64,000 nucleotides of DNA from Legionella donaldsonii (GCF_900452385.1 NZ_UGOA01000001.1:481501-545500), one strand, 5' to 3'. Shown: positions 1 through 9,419, counted from the first letter of the stretch. The notes: generated from the letters alone by a model not told the origin. Numbers and translations are program-made.

Positions 1-870
1 GTTGGTTTTATTACGCATACTATGAATGCGAAGACCGTGCTGCGTTAATACCGAAAAAACCTCATTCAGTGACCAATTATTATCGACGCGTAATTCAAAG
101 GTATAGTTATCAACCAGGTTTGTCACGAAAGGTTCTATCACCGGCAACTCCTCGATGGGGCTTTCTGTATTGAATACAAAGGTTTGATGCCTTAACGTTT
201 TTAAGAGAGCATTCATCGAGGTGTTTTCAACAATGCTGCCCTGGTCAATAATGGCGATATGTTTACAAAGCTGCTCGGCCTCTTCGAGATAATGGGTCGT
301 GAGAATAATCGTTGTTCCCTGTTTATTCGTTTGAGTTAAAAATTCCCACATACTCCGACGAATTTCTATATCCACGCCTGCAGTAGGCTCATCAAGGATT
401 AAAACCTTGGGTTGATGAATCAAGGCTCGGGCAATCATGAGCCGGCGTTTCATCCCACCGGATAAGTGGCGCACAATCGAGTTCCGTTTATCCCATAGGC
501 CAAGTTGTTTCAATAAAGCTTGGGCATGGGGTTTCGCCTGGGCGCGTGTTATTCCATAATAGCCGGCTTGACTGATTAAGATCTGCTCGCAGGTTTCAAA
601 AATATTAAGGTTAAATTCCTGAGGGACTAATCCCAGGCAGGATTTAGCCAACTCGGGTTTTTCATCCAGATCATGACCATAGATATGGATACTGCCCGAG
701 GTTTTTGTCAGTAAGGTGGTTATTAAACCGATGGTGGTCGATTTTCCTGCCCCATTAGCACCCAGCAACGCAAAAAAATCACCGGCCTTGACTCTTAAAT
801 CAATGCCTTTTAAGGCTTCGACACCATTCGCATACGTTTTACGCAGCTGGTTAATTTCTAGGGCGTACAT
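1..870 (-). CDS. ABC transporter ATP-binding protein (3' part outside window)
   Basis: ATPase of an ABC-2 type exporter (CcmA/YadG/NatA-like); it would energise a permease expected beyond the left edge. Read on the minus strand from an ATG at 868-870, the frame stays open to base 1, so the C-terminus is missing. Visible motifs in order: Walker A GANGAGKST, Q-loop region LVPQEF, signature HLSGGMKRR, Walker B VLILDEPTAGVD, and the switch histidine in ILTTHYLEEAEQL. The HYLEEAE wording and the 'DEPTAGVD' form are typical of the DrrA/NodI-like branch. The substrate cannot be told from the ATPase alone. Confidence 0.93.
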   Translation of the reverse strand, partial: MYALEINQLRKTYANGVEALKGIDLRVKAGDFFALLGANGAGKSTTIGLITTLLTKTSGSIHIYGHDLDEKPELAKSCLGLVPQEFNLNIFETCEQILISQAGYYGITRAQAKPHAQALLKQLGLWDKRNSIVRHLSGGMKRRLMIARALIHQPKVLILDEPTAGVDIEIRRSMWEFLTQTNKQGTTIILTTHYLEEAEQLCKHIAIIDQGSIVENTSMNALLKTLRHQTFVFNTESPIEELPVIEPFVTNLVDNYTFELRVDNNWSLNEVFSVLTQHGLRIHSMRNKTN

Positions 871-1031
871 AAGAATCTTTGGCAAGCAAATCTCTATTAT
901 ACACAAGAAGTTGGTTATGAATAATTAGAGAGTAATTTCTTTAGGGATTTTGTTTGAAGATTGGTCCGGATTGCTTCGCTAACCCTTGCAAAGACGGTAT
1001 TTTCAATGTTGTCCGTACAGGCATTGAATCA

Positions 1032-1673
1032 TTACGTGACTAAGGACATCGACCGTGTCTTCATCCAACCAGTTATGCTATAGCGGGTTTGTCGGGTTGG
1101 GCAAACCTCGTGGGGTAGTTCACTGTTAAAACAGACAAACCGGTTCCCACAAGGAAGAATTGACGTGATGAGCTGATCGTTCAGCCCATAAAGGTTTAAT
1201 TCTCCAGCAAAGGACTCTTGCCAGTCAGCATTAAGATAATAAACACAAGAAATCCGCCGCTCTTTGGTTGTCGCGAATTGATCAACGTGTTTTTTATAGA
1301 AAGCCCCCGGTTGGTAAATAGCAAAATGGGTTTCAAAGTCGACCAGGCCTAGAAATAGCGTTTGATTCAGCCTGTCTGCCAGCAGGTTAATTTTATTGAA
1401 ATAGGCCTTGATGGATTGATTGGCAGACTCTTCATCTAACCAGCAGATTTGGTCGTTACGAATGGCGATGTGATGGCCAGCTCCGAATTGACGGCCTATT
1501 TTTGCACTTTTGAATTGGCCCTTCGCGTGCATCTCGTTAGCGATGGCACGCAGCGTTTGATAATCCTCGAGAGGAAGAAAATTATCAATAATATGGAAGC
1601 CCTGGGTACAGATCTCATTTTCCAGTTGGTCGGTAATAATCAACGGTTGTCTACAAGCGGTTGAGGGTAGCAA
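1032..1673 (-). CDS. 2OG-Fe(II) oxygenase (prolyl 4-hydroxylase / SM-20-like)
   Basis: 213 residues. The iron facial triad is visible as HVD in KKHVDQF (about residue 133) and the distal His in LPHEV (about 187), followed by the 2-oxoglutarate-binding Arg in TRYSITGW. The family hydroxylates protein or small-molecule substrates using Fe(II), O2 and 2-oxoglutarate; the substrate is unknown here. The only start that fits the N-terminus is TTG at 1671-1673: a stop lies two codons upstream and the next Met is about 49 residues in. No good ribosome binding site is seen, so the start is uncertain. The gene ends about 160 bp from the ABC gene; that interval holds nothing recognisable. Confidence 0.85.
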   Translation of the reverse strand: MLPSTACRQPLIITDQLENEICTQGFHIIDNFLPLEDYQTLRAIANEMHAKGQFKSAKIGRQFGAGHHIAIRNDQICWLDEESANQSIKAYFNKINLLADRLNQTLFLGLVDFETHFAIYQPGAFYKKHVDQFATTKERRISCVYYLNADWQESFAGELNLYGLNDQLITSILPCGNRFVCFNSELPHEVCPTRQTRYSITGWMKTRSMSLVT

Positions 1674-1842
1674 ATTTTAATCGATGTTGGCTGAAAAATA
1701 CACGCCTACCTGTTGGGTGATAGAAATTGATACCTCGTTGATGTTTGTTTTTCTCCGTTTGCCATTTTTAAAAAGCGAACACTTTATGAGGGAATTATGA
1801 TAAAATTTTGCCCATTTCTATTTAACTCCAATAAGAATTCCC

Positions 1843-3753
1843 GTGAAAAAGACAATTTCCCTCAAAACAGTTTCGCAGATACACCAAGCCATTCTCAAAT
1901 CAAATCATATCTCAGAAGCTGAAAATAAACTTGGTGTTAGCGTGGTACTGGCGGCCTTCCTTAGAAAAGCAGCCGATTATAAGGGATTTACCTTGTCTTT
2001 TGAGACCTTATCAACACTCAGCATAGAAAAAGCCAAAGAGCTATTTGGTAGTGATTACGATAAACCGGTAATTCTAAAACAAGGATCAGTAAGCGATTAT
2101 AGTCTGCAAGAGATTCATGTGCTGGCAACGAATGATAAAGATAAAAGTCTATCTTCCCTGGCATTCGAATTAGGATTAGGCCGTGACAGCCTGAAACGAG
2201 GCTTGGCTCGTTATCAATACAACGGCCGTGCCCTTACCTTTAATCTTTTAAAGACAATTAGTCTGGAAGAGGCACCAACACTCTTTGGTGACTCTTATAC
2301 GGTAAAATTTTCAAAACCCAAAAAAGCCTCCGCTCCTACCTGGCGGCAGGTTCATTCTATGCTCGCCGATTGTCGAGCGATTGATGATGCAGTTGTAGCA
2401 TTAGGTGTCAGCATTCACAGTTTACAAATTTCTTTATCCAAGTTTCGTTACAACGGAGAGAAGCTTCGCTTGATAGACCTCAAAACAATGTCTGTGGGCT
2501 CAGCTGAACAGGAAGTATTTAAAGATTTTTATGATAAACCACATACAACGGGTAACAAATTAAACAAAGAAGTGGATTTAGCCACTATGTGGCAGGCTAT
2601 TCTCAGGAAAAAGACGCTAACCGGGGCAGCAGGGGAAATTGGTATTTATCCTAACTATTTAACCAAGCGTTTAAAGGGGCTGCATGTAGATGGCATAAAA
2701 CTCACTGTCCAGCTAATTATAGACAACCCAAAATTAATAGATACCCCGCGCTTTATGTTAGAAAACTGTCTGAAATTAGAGCAATATAATGATTTGCAAT
2801 TAGCTATTTATTCCCCGCAAGCCGCACGAGAAATCCTAAAAGCAGCCATGTCCCTACTCCAATTACAACGGGAACAAATTTGGATAATAGAAACAGCTCC
2901 TCAGCCAACTTTAATCATACCCACCTTAAATCCCGCCGAGACTCATGTCATCCTCCTGGAGCATTTTAAACGCAAAGAATTCCTTGCCAATGATGTAGAA
3001 GGAATAGAAGAGAGTTCTTTTTCGCCTCCTATATTGGAAACCAGCGAGCAACAAAGCGCTGTGCCGCCTTTTCCTGCTGGTTCACCAGATGCCACCGCAA
3101 TGTTTTTTTCTCAGGCCCAGGCAAGCCCCGATGGAGAAGCAGGTGCTCCTGATACCGTTGAAACCGAATCAGAATTTCAAACGGTAAGAATAGGCTCTTT
3201 TACTCTTCCTGTACTCGAATTGAGAAGGCAATACAGCCCTACTTTCTTCAGCAATCCTAGCCCTTCAGAAAGAGGAGAGGAGCCTTTGGCAGCAGAAGAG
3301 CCAGATGCTCCCTTGGAAACTCAAACCAATTATTCCATGATGCAATTATTGGCTGAAAGGTATCGTTCAGGTCATGCAAGAGTAGAAGGATCCTGTTTAA
3401 TCTTTTCAATCGATGAAAACTTAAGGGAACCAATGTATCGAGCACTTGCCGAGACTCACACGCTGGCGCTTTTTAATTTGACAATCATACCGCAACAAGA
3501 AACGGTCATTTTGAAATTAGCAGAGCCTAATGACGATGAAGCCAGAGATATTTTTTCTTGCTTTGGTGAAGTGCTCGCTACTTCCTACATGAGTCAAAAC
3601 GAAAAACCCAAGAGGGAAAACGAAGAACCCAAAGCATTGCAACCGAAACGTTCGGCTGCAAATAATGAGGATGGTAAAAAGAAGTCCCGCTTGGAAGAGG
3701 AAAGTTGCCTGGAAGAGGAGTGTTTCTATGAAAGCTTGCCTCGCCCATTCTAG
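1843..3753 (+). CDS. Orphan protein with four HTH-like tandem repeats; effector candidate
   Basis: 636 residues from a GTG start; no other in-frame start explains the first repeat. I do not recognise the family. Residues about 9-75, 87-155, 166-233 and 246-296 are four copies of one unit with a period near 79: a first helix, then LGVSxxxLxxxL (HTH-like turn), then YNGxxLTxxxLKTxS and LFGxxYDKP. The copies are well diverged at the DNA level. Residues about 300-475 are mixed and partly low-complexity; 480-560 look like a small alpha/beta domain; the last 60 residues are highly charged with KKK and poly-Glu runs. No signal peptide or membrane helix is seen. Convergent with the photolyase gene. 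A nucleic-acid-binding or scaffold role is only a guess; Dot/Icm effector status is inference from genome type and orphan repeats. Confidence 0.85.
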   Translation: MKKTISLKTVSQIHQAILKSNHISEAENKLGVSVVLAAFLRKAADYKGFTLSFETLSTLSIEKAKELFGSDYDKPVILKQGSVSDYSLQEIHVLATNDKDKSLSSLAFELGLGRDSLKRGLARYQYNGRALTFNLLKTISLEEAPTLFGDSYTVKFSKPKKASAPTWRQVHSMLADCRAIDDAVVALGVSIHSLQISLSKFRYNGEKLRLIDLKTMSVGSAEQEVFKDFYDKPHTTGNKLNKEVDLATMWQAILRKKTLTGAAGEIGIYPNYLTKRLKGLHVDGIKLTVQLIIDNPKLIDTPRFMLENCLKLEQYNDLQLAIYSPQAAREILKAAMSLLQLQREQIWIIETAPQPTLIIPTLNPAETHVILLEHFKRKEFLANDVEGIEESSFSPPILETSEQQSAVPPFPAGSPDATAMFFSQAQASPDGEAGAPDTVETESEFQTVRIGSFTLPVLELRRQYSPTFFSNPSPSERGEEPLAAEEPDAPLETQTNYSMMQLLAERYRSGHARVEGSCLIFSIDENLREPMYRALAETHTLALFNLTIIPQQETVILKLAEPNDDEARDIFSCFGEVLATSYMSQNEKPKRENEEPKALQPKRSAANNEDGKKKSRLEEESCLEEECFYESLPRPF

Positions 3754-3790
3754 TTCCCATTCTTAACAATGCTTTAGCTGGTTTATTTGC

Positions 3791-5200
3791 CTAATTGCTT
3801 TGGAGCATTTTATAAAGACTGAGTGCATTTTCTCTGGCTTGATCATGATCAACGATTGGTTTTGGGTACTTCTTGCCAATTAAGCCCGTGACGGGTTGCG
3901 GCGCTAACCAGGGTTGATGGATCCATTCGCTTGGCAGTTTTGCAAGTTCTGGCACCCATTGCCGGATATAGTTTCCCTGAGGATCAAATTTTTTACTTTG
4001 GAGGATGGGATTAAAAATGCGGAAGTAGGGGGCCGCATCAGCACCGCTTCCCGCTACCCATTGCCAACTGGCAGAGTTATTTGCCAAATCTGCGTCCAGC
4101 AGGGTATCTAAAAACCAGGCGGCACCCTGTCGCCAGTCAATCATTAAATCTTTCGTCAGAAAGGAAGCAACAATCATACGGACACGATTATGCATATAGC
4201 CCGTTTGCCATAGCTCACGCATCCCGGCATCAATAATGGGATATCCCGTCATGCCCTGCTGCCAGCAATGTAGGCCGCTGTCGTCGATTTGCCAGGGAAA
4301 ATCGTTAAATTCGGATTTAAAATTGCTATGGGGAAGTTCTGGAAAATGATAAAGCAAATGATAGGAAAATTCCCGCCAACCCAGTTCTGCTAAAAAACGG
4401 TCTATTGACGCTGAATCGATATCCTTCGCAAATTGCGCTTGTTTTAATGTTCTCCAGAGATGCCAGGGGCTCATTTCACCAAAATGAAGATGGGGGGATA
4501 ACCTGGAAGTGCTATCCAGCTCGGGAATATCACGTGAGGTTTGGTAACCGTTTAGGGCGTTATTGAGAAAATGATCCAATCGTTTTTGCGCACCGTCCTC
4601 TCCCGGTTGCCAATAGGTATGAAAAGCCGCCGCCCAGTTTGGTTTTTCAGGTAATAAATTCCAGTCTTGCAAGGGTTCGCTATCAAGAGGCGGGGTGGAG
4701 GGGTGGCCTTGTTTAATCATGGGCTCTGGGATATTCATTGCTGTGAGGCAATGCCGCCAGAACGGTGTAAACACCTTGAAATACCCCCCGCTTTTGTTTT
4801 TGATGGTCCAAGGCTCATTAAGCAGGCTACCATTAGAGCTTAGGACGTTAATCCCTTGCCCGCCCAGCGTTTTCTTGATCAAGCTATCACGCTGGATTGC
4901 AGAAGGTTCATAGCATCGATTCCAATAGACTGTATCGACTTGAAACTCCTGGCTTAGCTGAGAAAGGATGTCTATTGCTTTGCCGCGACGAAGCAATAAT
5001 GTTAGGCCCTGCTTTTGCAGGCTTTCTTCCAGGGCCAGCAAACTATGGTGCAGCCACCATTTTTGAGCGCTGCCCAGGAGGGTTTGGTCATCCAGAATAT
5101 AAAGCGGAATGACGACAGGGTGATTATTGCAAGCCGAGATAAAGGCGGGATTATCATGACAACGTAAATCCTGTCTAAACCAAATAATTGCTGCAGACAT
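3791..5200 (-). CDS. phrB: Deoxyribodipyrimidine photolyase
   Basis: 469-residue class I CPD photolyase that repairs UV cyclobutane pyrimidine dimers in DNA using FADH- and an antenna chromophore. The N-terminal Rossmann domain begins AAIIWFRQDLRCHDNPA; the FAD-binding domain carries WREFSYHLLYHFPEL and the hallmark SWQWVAGSGADAAPYFRIFN. An upstream in-frame ATG at 5213-5215 would add MKGLS, but the Shine-Dalgarno GAAAGGG lies inside that extension and is well placed for the ATG at 5198-5200, which I take as start. It is divergent from the DUF523-DUF1722 gene, whose E. coli counterpart ybgA also neighbours phr, so a shared DNA-damage or stress context is plausible. Confidence 0.96.
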   Translation of the reverse strand: MSAAIIWFRQDLRCHDNPAFISACNNHPVVIPLYILDDQTLLGSAQKWWLHHSLLALEESLQKQGLTLLLRRGKAIDILSQLSQEFQVDTVYWNRCYEPSAIQRDSLIKKTLGGQGINVLSSNGSLLNEPWTIKNKSGGYFKVFTPFWRHCLTAMNIPEPMIKQGHPSTPPLDSEPLQDWNLLPEKPNWAAAFHTYWQPGEDGAQKRLDHFLNNALNGYQTSRDIPELDSTSRLSPHLHFGEMSPWHLWRTLKQAQFAKDIDSASIDRFLAELGWREFSYHLLYHFPELPHSNFKSEFNDFPWQIDDSGLHCWQQGMTGYPIIDAGMRELWQTGYMHNRVRMIVASFLTKDLMIDWRQGAAWFLDTLLDADLANNSASWQWVAGSGADAAPYFRIFNPILQSKKFDPQGNYIRQWVPELAKLPSEWIHQPWLAPQPVTGLIGKKYPKPIVDHDQARENALSLYKMLQSN

Positions 5201-5280
5201 TGATAACCCTTTCATTATTTTATAACGTTACAGATTATCACAGTTGTTAATGCTTTAAACGGTAAGCAATAGGAAAGAAT

Positions 5281-6228
5281 ATGAAAAAGCGGATTCTGCT
5301 CGGGGTTTCTTCTTGTCTTCTTGGTGAGAAAGTTCGCTTTGATGGGGGACACAAGCGTGATAATTATATCTGTGATCTCCTTTCCCATTATGTTGATTTT
5401 CTACCTGTTTGTCCGGAAGTGGCTATTGGTATGGGTATACCCAGACCGGCTATCCGTTTGATTGGCGAGGCTGGTTCTCCGCGCCTGGTGGAGGTCAAAA
5501 ATCACCAACGCGATTATACGCAGCCGATGCTGGACTTTGCCCATGAGACGATGAAGACACTCACTACGATTAGTGGTTATATTTTAAAGAGCAAGTCACC
5601 TACCTGCGGTTTAAAGCGGGTGAAAATTTACCGGGGAAAAGAGCAGGCGCCGCTATTAGGGGAAGGTTTATATGCCAGTGTATTGAAAAAGACATTTCCC
5701 TATTTGCCCATTGAAGAAGAAGGGCGATTAAATGACGCGAAGATTCGGGAAAATTTTATCGAAAGGCTTTTTATTTACCATGACTGGCAAGTCACCATGG
5801 AGCCTGGTTTTACCGGGAAGGAGTTAATTAACTTTCACACCCGTCATAAGTTAACCTTAATGGCTCATCACCCGCATAAAAGCCGGGAGCTGGGGCGCCT
5901 GGTCGGTACACTGGATAAAGAGAATGGCTCGACGTTAATGCTTGAGTACCTGCAAGGTTTGATGACCATTTTAAGCTTTATTGCAACGCCCGCCAAGCAT
6001 GCCAATGTCCTGCAACACTGTTTGGGGTATTTCAAAAAGGTCTTAAGTGCACAAGATAAACAAGAATTACTGAACACGATTACTAATTATCAACGCGGGC
6101 TTTTGCCGTTAATTGTGCCTATCACGTTATTAAAACACCATCTAAGCCACCATCCACAACCCTATCTGGAAATGCAGAGCTATTTGTCTCCTTATCCTGA
6201 AGAGCTAATGCTACGCAATCACATCTAA
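5281..6228 (+). CDS. DUF523-DUF1722 two-domain protein (YbgA-like C-terminus)
   Basis: 315 residues. Residues about 1-150 are DUF523 with its conserved cysteines (SSCLLG, VCPEV, SPTCG), a domain related to the Fe-S thiouracil desulfidase TudS; residues about 155-310 are DUF1722, the YbgA domain, with HKLTLMAHHP and a Tyr/Leu-rich helical tail. The start ATG has a good GGAAAG site. It sits 80 bp from the oppositely transcribed photolyase, the same pairing seen in many proteobacteria. The three cysteines could hold an iron-sulfur cluster; a role in nucleobase repair or salvage is inferred from TudS and the photolyase neighbour, not shown. Confidence 0.93.
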   Translation: MKKRILLGVSSCLLGEKVRFDGGHKRDNYICDLLSHYVDFLPVCPEVAIGMGIPRPAIRLIGEAGSPRLVEVKNHQRDYTQPMLDFAHETMKTLTTISGYILKSKSPTCGLKRVKIYRGKEQAPLLGEGLYASVLKKTFPYLPIEEEGRLNDAKIRENFIERLFIYHDWQVTMEPGFTGKELINFHTRHKLTLMAHHPHKSRELGRLVGTLDKENGSTLMLEYLQGLMTILSFIATPAKHANVLQHCLGYFKKVLSAQDKQELLNTITNYQRGLLPLIVPITLLKHHLSHHPQPYLEMQSYLSPYPEELMLRNHI

Positions 6229-6254
6229 ACATCCTGCCCATAGCAACGTATTTG

Positions 6255-6280
6255 GTAGCCCGGTTGCGCGCAACCGGGTT
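6255..6280. terminator. Perfect GC-rich palindrome between convergent genes
   Basis: CCCGGTTGCGCGCAACCGGG at 6259-6278 is a perfect 20-bp palindrome flanked by GTAG and TTTCCCG. It lies between the 3' ends of the DUF523-DUF1722 gene and the receiver gene, so it may end transcription from both sides, but there is no clean T-run. It may equally be a copy of a dispersed REP-like element, since a longer GTAGCC-type palindrome occurs at 11013-11076. Confidence 0.5.
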
Positions 6281-6295
6281 TCCCGATTTAAAATT

Positions 6296-6658
6296 CTAAT
6301 GAACCAACGCATTTTCCACGGCTTGCCGCAGCATCGTCGGCAAAATTGGCTTGATGTAGATATGGTTTGCCCCCAAAGCCAAACACTGTTGCCCCAAGGG
6401 TTCGTCGACATGGGCTGAAATGACAATGATAGTGGTATCCTTATGCAAAGGATTCGCACGAATCAATGGCAGGATTTCCTCGCCTCGCTTATCCGGTAAT
6501 CCCAGGTCCAGAAGGATGCAATTAAAGAATTGGTTGGTCAGTGTTTCCAATGCTTGCTGCGCTGTTTCTGCCAACGTTAATTGATAGTCGTTGCTCAATA
6601 ATGAACGGTATATTTGCTGGCAAATGAAATTGTCTTCAATGATTAATAATTGTGTCAT
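6296..6658 (-). CDS. Stand-alone response regulator receiver (CheY-like)
   Basis: 120-residue receiver domain with no output domain. Acidic pocket IIEDN, phosphoacceptor Asp in ILLDLGLPD, conserved Ser/Thr region VISAHVDEP and Lys in YIKPI are all present. An in-frame ATG at 6671-6673 would add five residues, but the AAAAGGA ribosome site lies right after it and fits the ATG at 6656-6658. No kinase is adjacent; the next gene upstream on the same strand is a LuxR-type regulator about 130 bp away, with a small ACGGCG/CGCCGT hairpin (6707-6726) between them. Likely acts by protein contact within a phosphorelay; the hybrid kinase at 60.4 kb has a similar receiver, but no partner can be assigned. 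Confidence 0.93.
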   Translation of the reverse strand: MTQLLIIEDNFICQQIYRSLLSNDYQLTLAETAQQALETLTNQFFNCILLDLGLPDKRGEEILPLIRANPLHKDTTIIVISAHVDEPLGQQCLALGANHIYIKPILPTMLRQAVENALVH

Positions 6659-6787
6659 GATTGTCCTTTTCATAATCTGTTGTAAAAACGGTCATTTAAT
6701 CCGGTTACGGCGCTTCCTCACGCCGTCCTCTTATTCTCCCGTGCCTCCTTTACGCGAAGGCGGTGAATCTCCGGTTTCCCACCTGCC

Positions 6788-7180
6788 TTAAGCAGGCGAT
6801 CCGATTTCCCCATAACGTATACCTTTAGCTATCGCTTCTGCAATGTTTTTACACGCCAGTTTTTGAAAAATGTTATTGCGATGCCACACCACCTGCCGTT
6901 CCGACAAGGCAAAAAAGGTGGCAATCTCTTTAATACTTTTCCCTATAGACGATAAATACAAACACTGCTGCTCACGTTTGGTTAAACGTCCATCGATACA
7001 AAGCGGCCGCTGCACCCACGCCAGTGACAACAAGGTCTGCACTTCAGCAAGCTGCTTGTTGGTAGGATTTGGATTACCCAAATAATTTAAGTAATCTTTC
7101 GCAAAGGCTTTAAAAAACTGGTTTTGTTTCGCTGTATAGTAATGAATAAAATCTTGTTTGTTAATCCTCTTAGGTTCCAT
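6788..7180 (-). CDS. LuxR-type HTH transcriptional regulator
   Basis: 130 residues. The C-terminal half (about 66-130) is a LuxR/GerE helix-turn-helix: LTKREQQCLYL, then GKSIKEIA, ALSERQVVWHRNNIFQKL. The N-terminal 65 residues are short and contain no autoinducer-binding or receiver domain that I can identify. The start is the ATG at 7178-7180 with GGAGAA six bases upstream; an earlier in-frame TTG overlaps that ribosome site and is rejected. Legionella genomes carry many small LuxR-HTH proteins linked to life-cycle control; target and signal are unknown here. Confidence 0.88.
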   Translation of the reverse strand: MEPKRINKQDFIHYYTAKQNQFFKAFAKDYLNYLGNPNPTNKQLAEVQTLLSLAWVQRPLCIDGRLTKREQQCLYLSSIGKSIKEIATFFALSERQVVWHRNNIFQKLACKNIAEAIAKGIRYGEIGSPA

Positions 7181-7189
7181 GTTTTTCTC

Positions 7190-7244
7190 CAACGTAGGTT
7201 GGGCGTCTCACCCAAAACGTGTCGGGTCAAGACCCGACCTGCAT
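7190..7244. repeat. Palindromic repeat of the GTAGGTTGGG type, copy 1
   Basis: Begins ACGTAGGTTGGGCG and contains the near-perfect palindrome GTCGGGTCAAGACCCGAC followed by CTGCAT. A second copy with the same order (TAGGTTGGGTG, then GGTCGGGC/GACCCGACC, then CTGCAT) lies at 32344-32388. It abuts the start region of the LuxR-type gene. Looks like a dispersed REP/MITE-like element; no transposase is nearby. Confidence 0.6.
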
Positions 7245-7835
7245 TAAAAAGAACACGAGCAAGAGGCGCGACTGTTCCTACCCGTGCAGTGAGTATTGGA
7301 AACAATAGTGTTCGTTTAGCAATTCACCTGCGCAAATAGCTAACAAAACCTAAAGGTCACGTCGAAAAAAGGGGGATTTTATGTCGTTTCTTACGAAGGA
7401 AACGTTGAAAAAAGGAATGCAAATGAAATAACATGACATCAGCCATAATTTATCTCCGAATAGATTGTGGTCAGCTGGTAGCGGGGGAGTGCCATCCCTC
7501 CTATCAGCGCTTTTAGTGCATTTAAACTTAAAACGCGTTTCAATCTTATTTTATTCCGCGGTGAGTTGCAACTGGAAAATGGATGTGTTTTCAGGGGCTC
7601 ACTGTGGAAGTCCAAATCCGTTACTTCATGCTAATAAGAACTCTTGGTGTAATACACTGGTCTGGTTTGCTTAAGTGTCATTCTTCTTTGGAGAGTCAAT
7701 TTAGTAGTTAAAACTATGGATGATAGAGAGGGGCGGTAACTAAAACGGGGAATTAAGCAACTTTGAATAAACTTTTGGGTGTTTGAGGATTGACGGTGCC
7801 CGAGGAGGGCACCTAATTTGGTTAAATTTTCATAG
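7245..7835. other. Gene-poor stretch with one strong hairpin
   Basis: No convincing gene in either strand. The only clear structure is GGTGCCC (7795-7801), a five-base loop and GGGCACC (7807-7813), followed by an AT-rich run on the plus strand. It sits just past the stop of the membrane protein gene at 7836, so it may act as its terminator although the U-run is on the wrong side for that gene. Confidence 0.5.
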
Positions 7836-9419
7836 TTAAGTCATGACTGGTAATCGATGAGTTAATTCACTGCCGATAGGCCTCTCCGTATCATTAGTAA
7901 CGCTGATGTCCGAAGCGAGCGTTTTAGATGGCTTATCAAAAAGTCTATAAACTCCGTTTATATCAGATTGTTTTTCGTTTGAGGCGTTTTTCTTATAGGT
8001 GCTCTCTATCTGATAAGTCATATACCCAGCTGTGACTAATAAAGCCAGAGGCCATGAAAATGCCGCTATAGTAATGACAAAAGCTGGTCCTGCAGTATTA
8101 TAAGCCAATCTTTTCCAAAACTCATTGTAGGCTTGACTAGATTGATTTGTCAGCTGCTTCATTAAGCTACGATGCTCGTCACTATCTTCAATAGCACCGT
8201 TGGCTATTTCACGTTGAATGGCAATAGTTGATTTCGCATAATTCTTGTATTCATCAGCAGTAGCATAGAGGCCATTACCAAGCATGCTTAAAACAGCAAG
8301 TCCCAATCCACCCGAAAGGACAAGTGATGCTCCAAAGCCTGCGACAATAAGGCTTGCAGCCAGGATGTTGGCAGCATAATATGCACTTTGTGCTTCCCAC
8401 TCGTCATTTAGCATATCAATCTGTCTTTGAACAACAGTAAGTTGTGTAGATTGAGCAGGCAATGTTAATAAATCCCTTTCTTCTACCAACTCTGAGAGGC
8501 GATGTTTGTATTTTCGAGCCTCAAACAACCATTGTGCAGTTAGAAGTGCGGCATCAAACGCTAAAAAGACTAAGGTGGCATTATTAGCTGCGGTATCTGA
8601 GATATGGAATTGTTTATTATAATTAGTCAGTAAATTGACCGTTCCCCATACGGCATCATTGAGCATGCTAAAGCCACGTTTCTCCATTTCCTGGATAAAG
8701 ACTTGCTCGCTCGATAACTCATTGCCAAGCTGGGCTTCAACGATATACCTGGTCATTGTGACGAGATCAATCATAAACCGCAGAGCATAGATACCAACAC
8801 TTAAAACATACAGAACGGGTTGAGGCTTCTCCAGCATTTTTAGAAAATCATTGGGGTTATAGTGAGGCCCTTCCTTGATATTTAATCGGTTTAAATAATC
8901 AGCAAAGCCGTTGGCTTGAAGGAAGGCCACCATCTCTTTGACAAGACCGCGACAATAAATCCAATAGATACGATAGGAATTCACAAGAGAAAGATTGCCT
9001 CTTAATTGAGAGGAGCTACTTAACGAACTTCTTAATCCATAAAGACTATGAGCCAATTTATTTCCAATAAATGATGACGTAATTGGTGGCACATTGGTTT
9101 TACCGGCCTTTGAATTTGGATTTCTAAATGAATCAATTTCTTTTTTCTTGCTTTGGAGGTCGTCTAATTTTTCTCGAACATAATAAATTTGATAGTAAGC
9201 AATCATCAAATCACACAATTCAGCCATATACTCTACGGCATCATTGTTGCGATCATTTTCCCACTTCTTTTTATTAGAAATAAACAATTGATACAGCGAT
9301 GAAAACTCGGCGTCAAGCTCATTTAAACTAAAATCATCTGTTTTAAAATTGAAAGCAGAGTCAGTTTTTTTCTCTTTTTTAAAGAAGTTATTTTTAATTT
9401 GCTTTAGCTGAGGAGCCAT
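7836..9419 (-). CDS. Orphan multi-helix membrane protein; Dot/Icm effector candidate
   Basis: 527 residues, family not recognised. There is no N-terminal signal peptide; the first 60 residues are polar and Lys-rich. Residues about 75-105 look coiled (REKLDDLQSKKKEIDS). Hydrophobic segments lie near residues 205-225 (VLYVLSVGIYALRFMIDL), 285-300, a long hairpin near 355-385 (ILAASLIVAGFGASLVLSGG) and another near 445-470 (AFVITIAAFSWPLALLV). The C-terminal 40 residues are polar and disordered. Internal membrane hairpins with cytosolic-looking ends and a short polar tail are common in secreted Legionella effectors. The upstream region carries a PmrA-like tandem site at 9470-9489, which supports, but does not prove, effector status. 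Start has AAGG eight bases upstream. Confidence 0.85.
   Translation of the reverse strand: MAPQLKQIKNNFFKKEKKTDSAFNFKTDDFSLNELDAEFSSLYQLFISNKKKWENDRNNDAVEYMAELCDLMIAYYQIYYVREKLDDLQSKKKEIDSFRNPNSKAGKTNVPPITSSFIGNKLAHSLYGLRSSLSSSSQLRGNLSLVNSYRIYWIYCRGLVKEMVAFLQANGFADYLNRLNIKEGPHYNPNDFLKMLEKPQPVLYVLSVGIYALRFMIDLVTMTRYIVEAQLGNELSSEQVFIQEMEKRGFSMLNDAVWGTVNLLTNYNKQFHISDTAANNATLVFLAFDAALLTAQWLFEARKYKHRLSELVEERDLLTLPAQSTQLTVVQRQIDMLNDEWEAQSAYYAANILAASLIVAGFGASLVLSGGLGLAVLSMLGNGLYATADEYKNYAKSTIAIQREIANGAIEDSDEHRSLMKQLTNQSSQAYNEFWKRLAYNTAGPAFVITIAAFSWPLALLVTAGYMTYQIESTYKKNASNEKQSDINGVYRLFDKPSKTLASDISVTNDTERPIGSELTHRLPVMT

Noticed and set aside
716-928. Plus-strand 70-codon frame
   Set aside because: Antisense shadow of the ABC ATPase, which is clearly coding on the minus strand through its Walker A motif.
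7465-7674. 69-codon plus-strand frame in a gene-free stretch
   Set aside because: TTG start, no ribosome site, odd composition and no recognisable motif; treated as chance.
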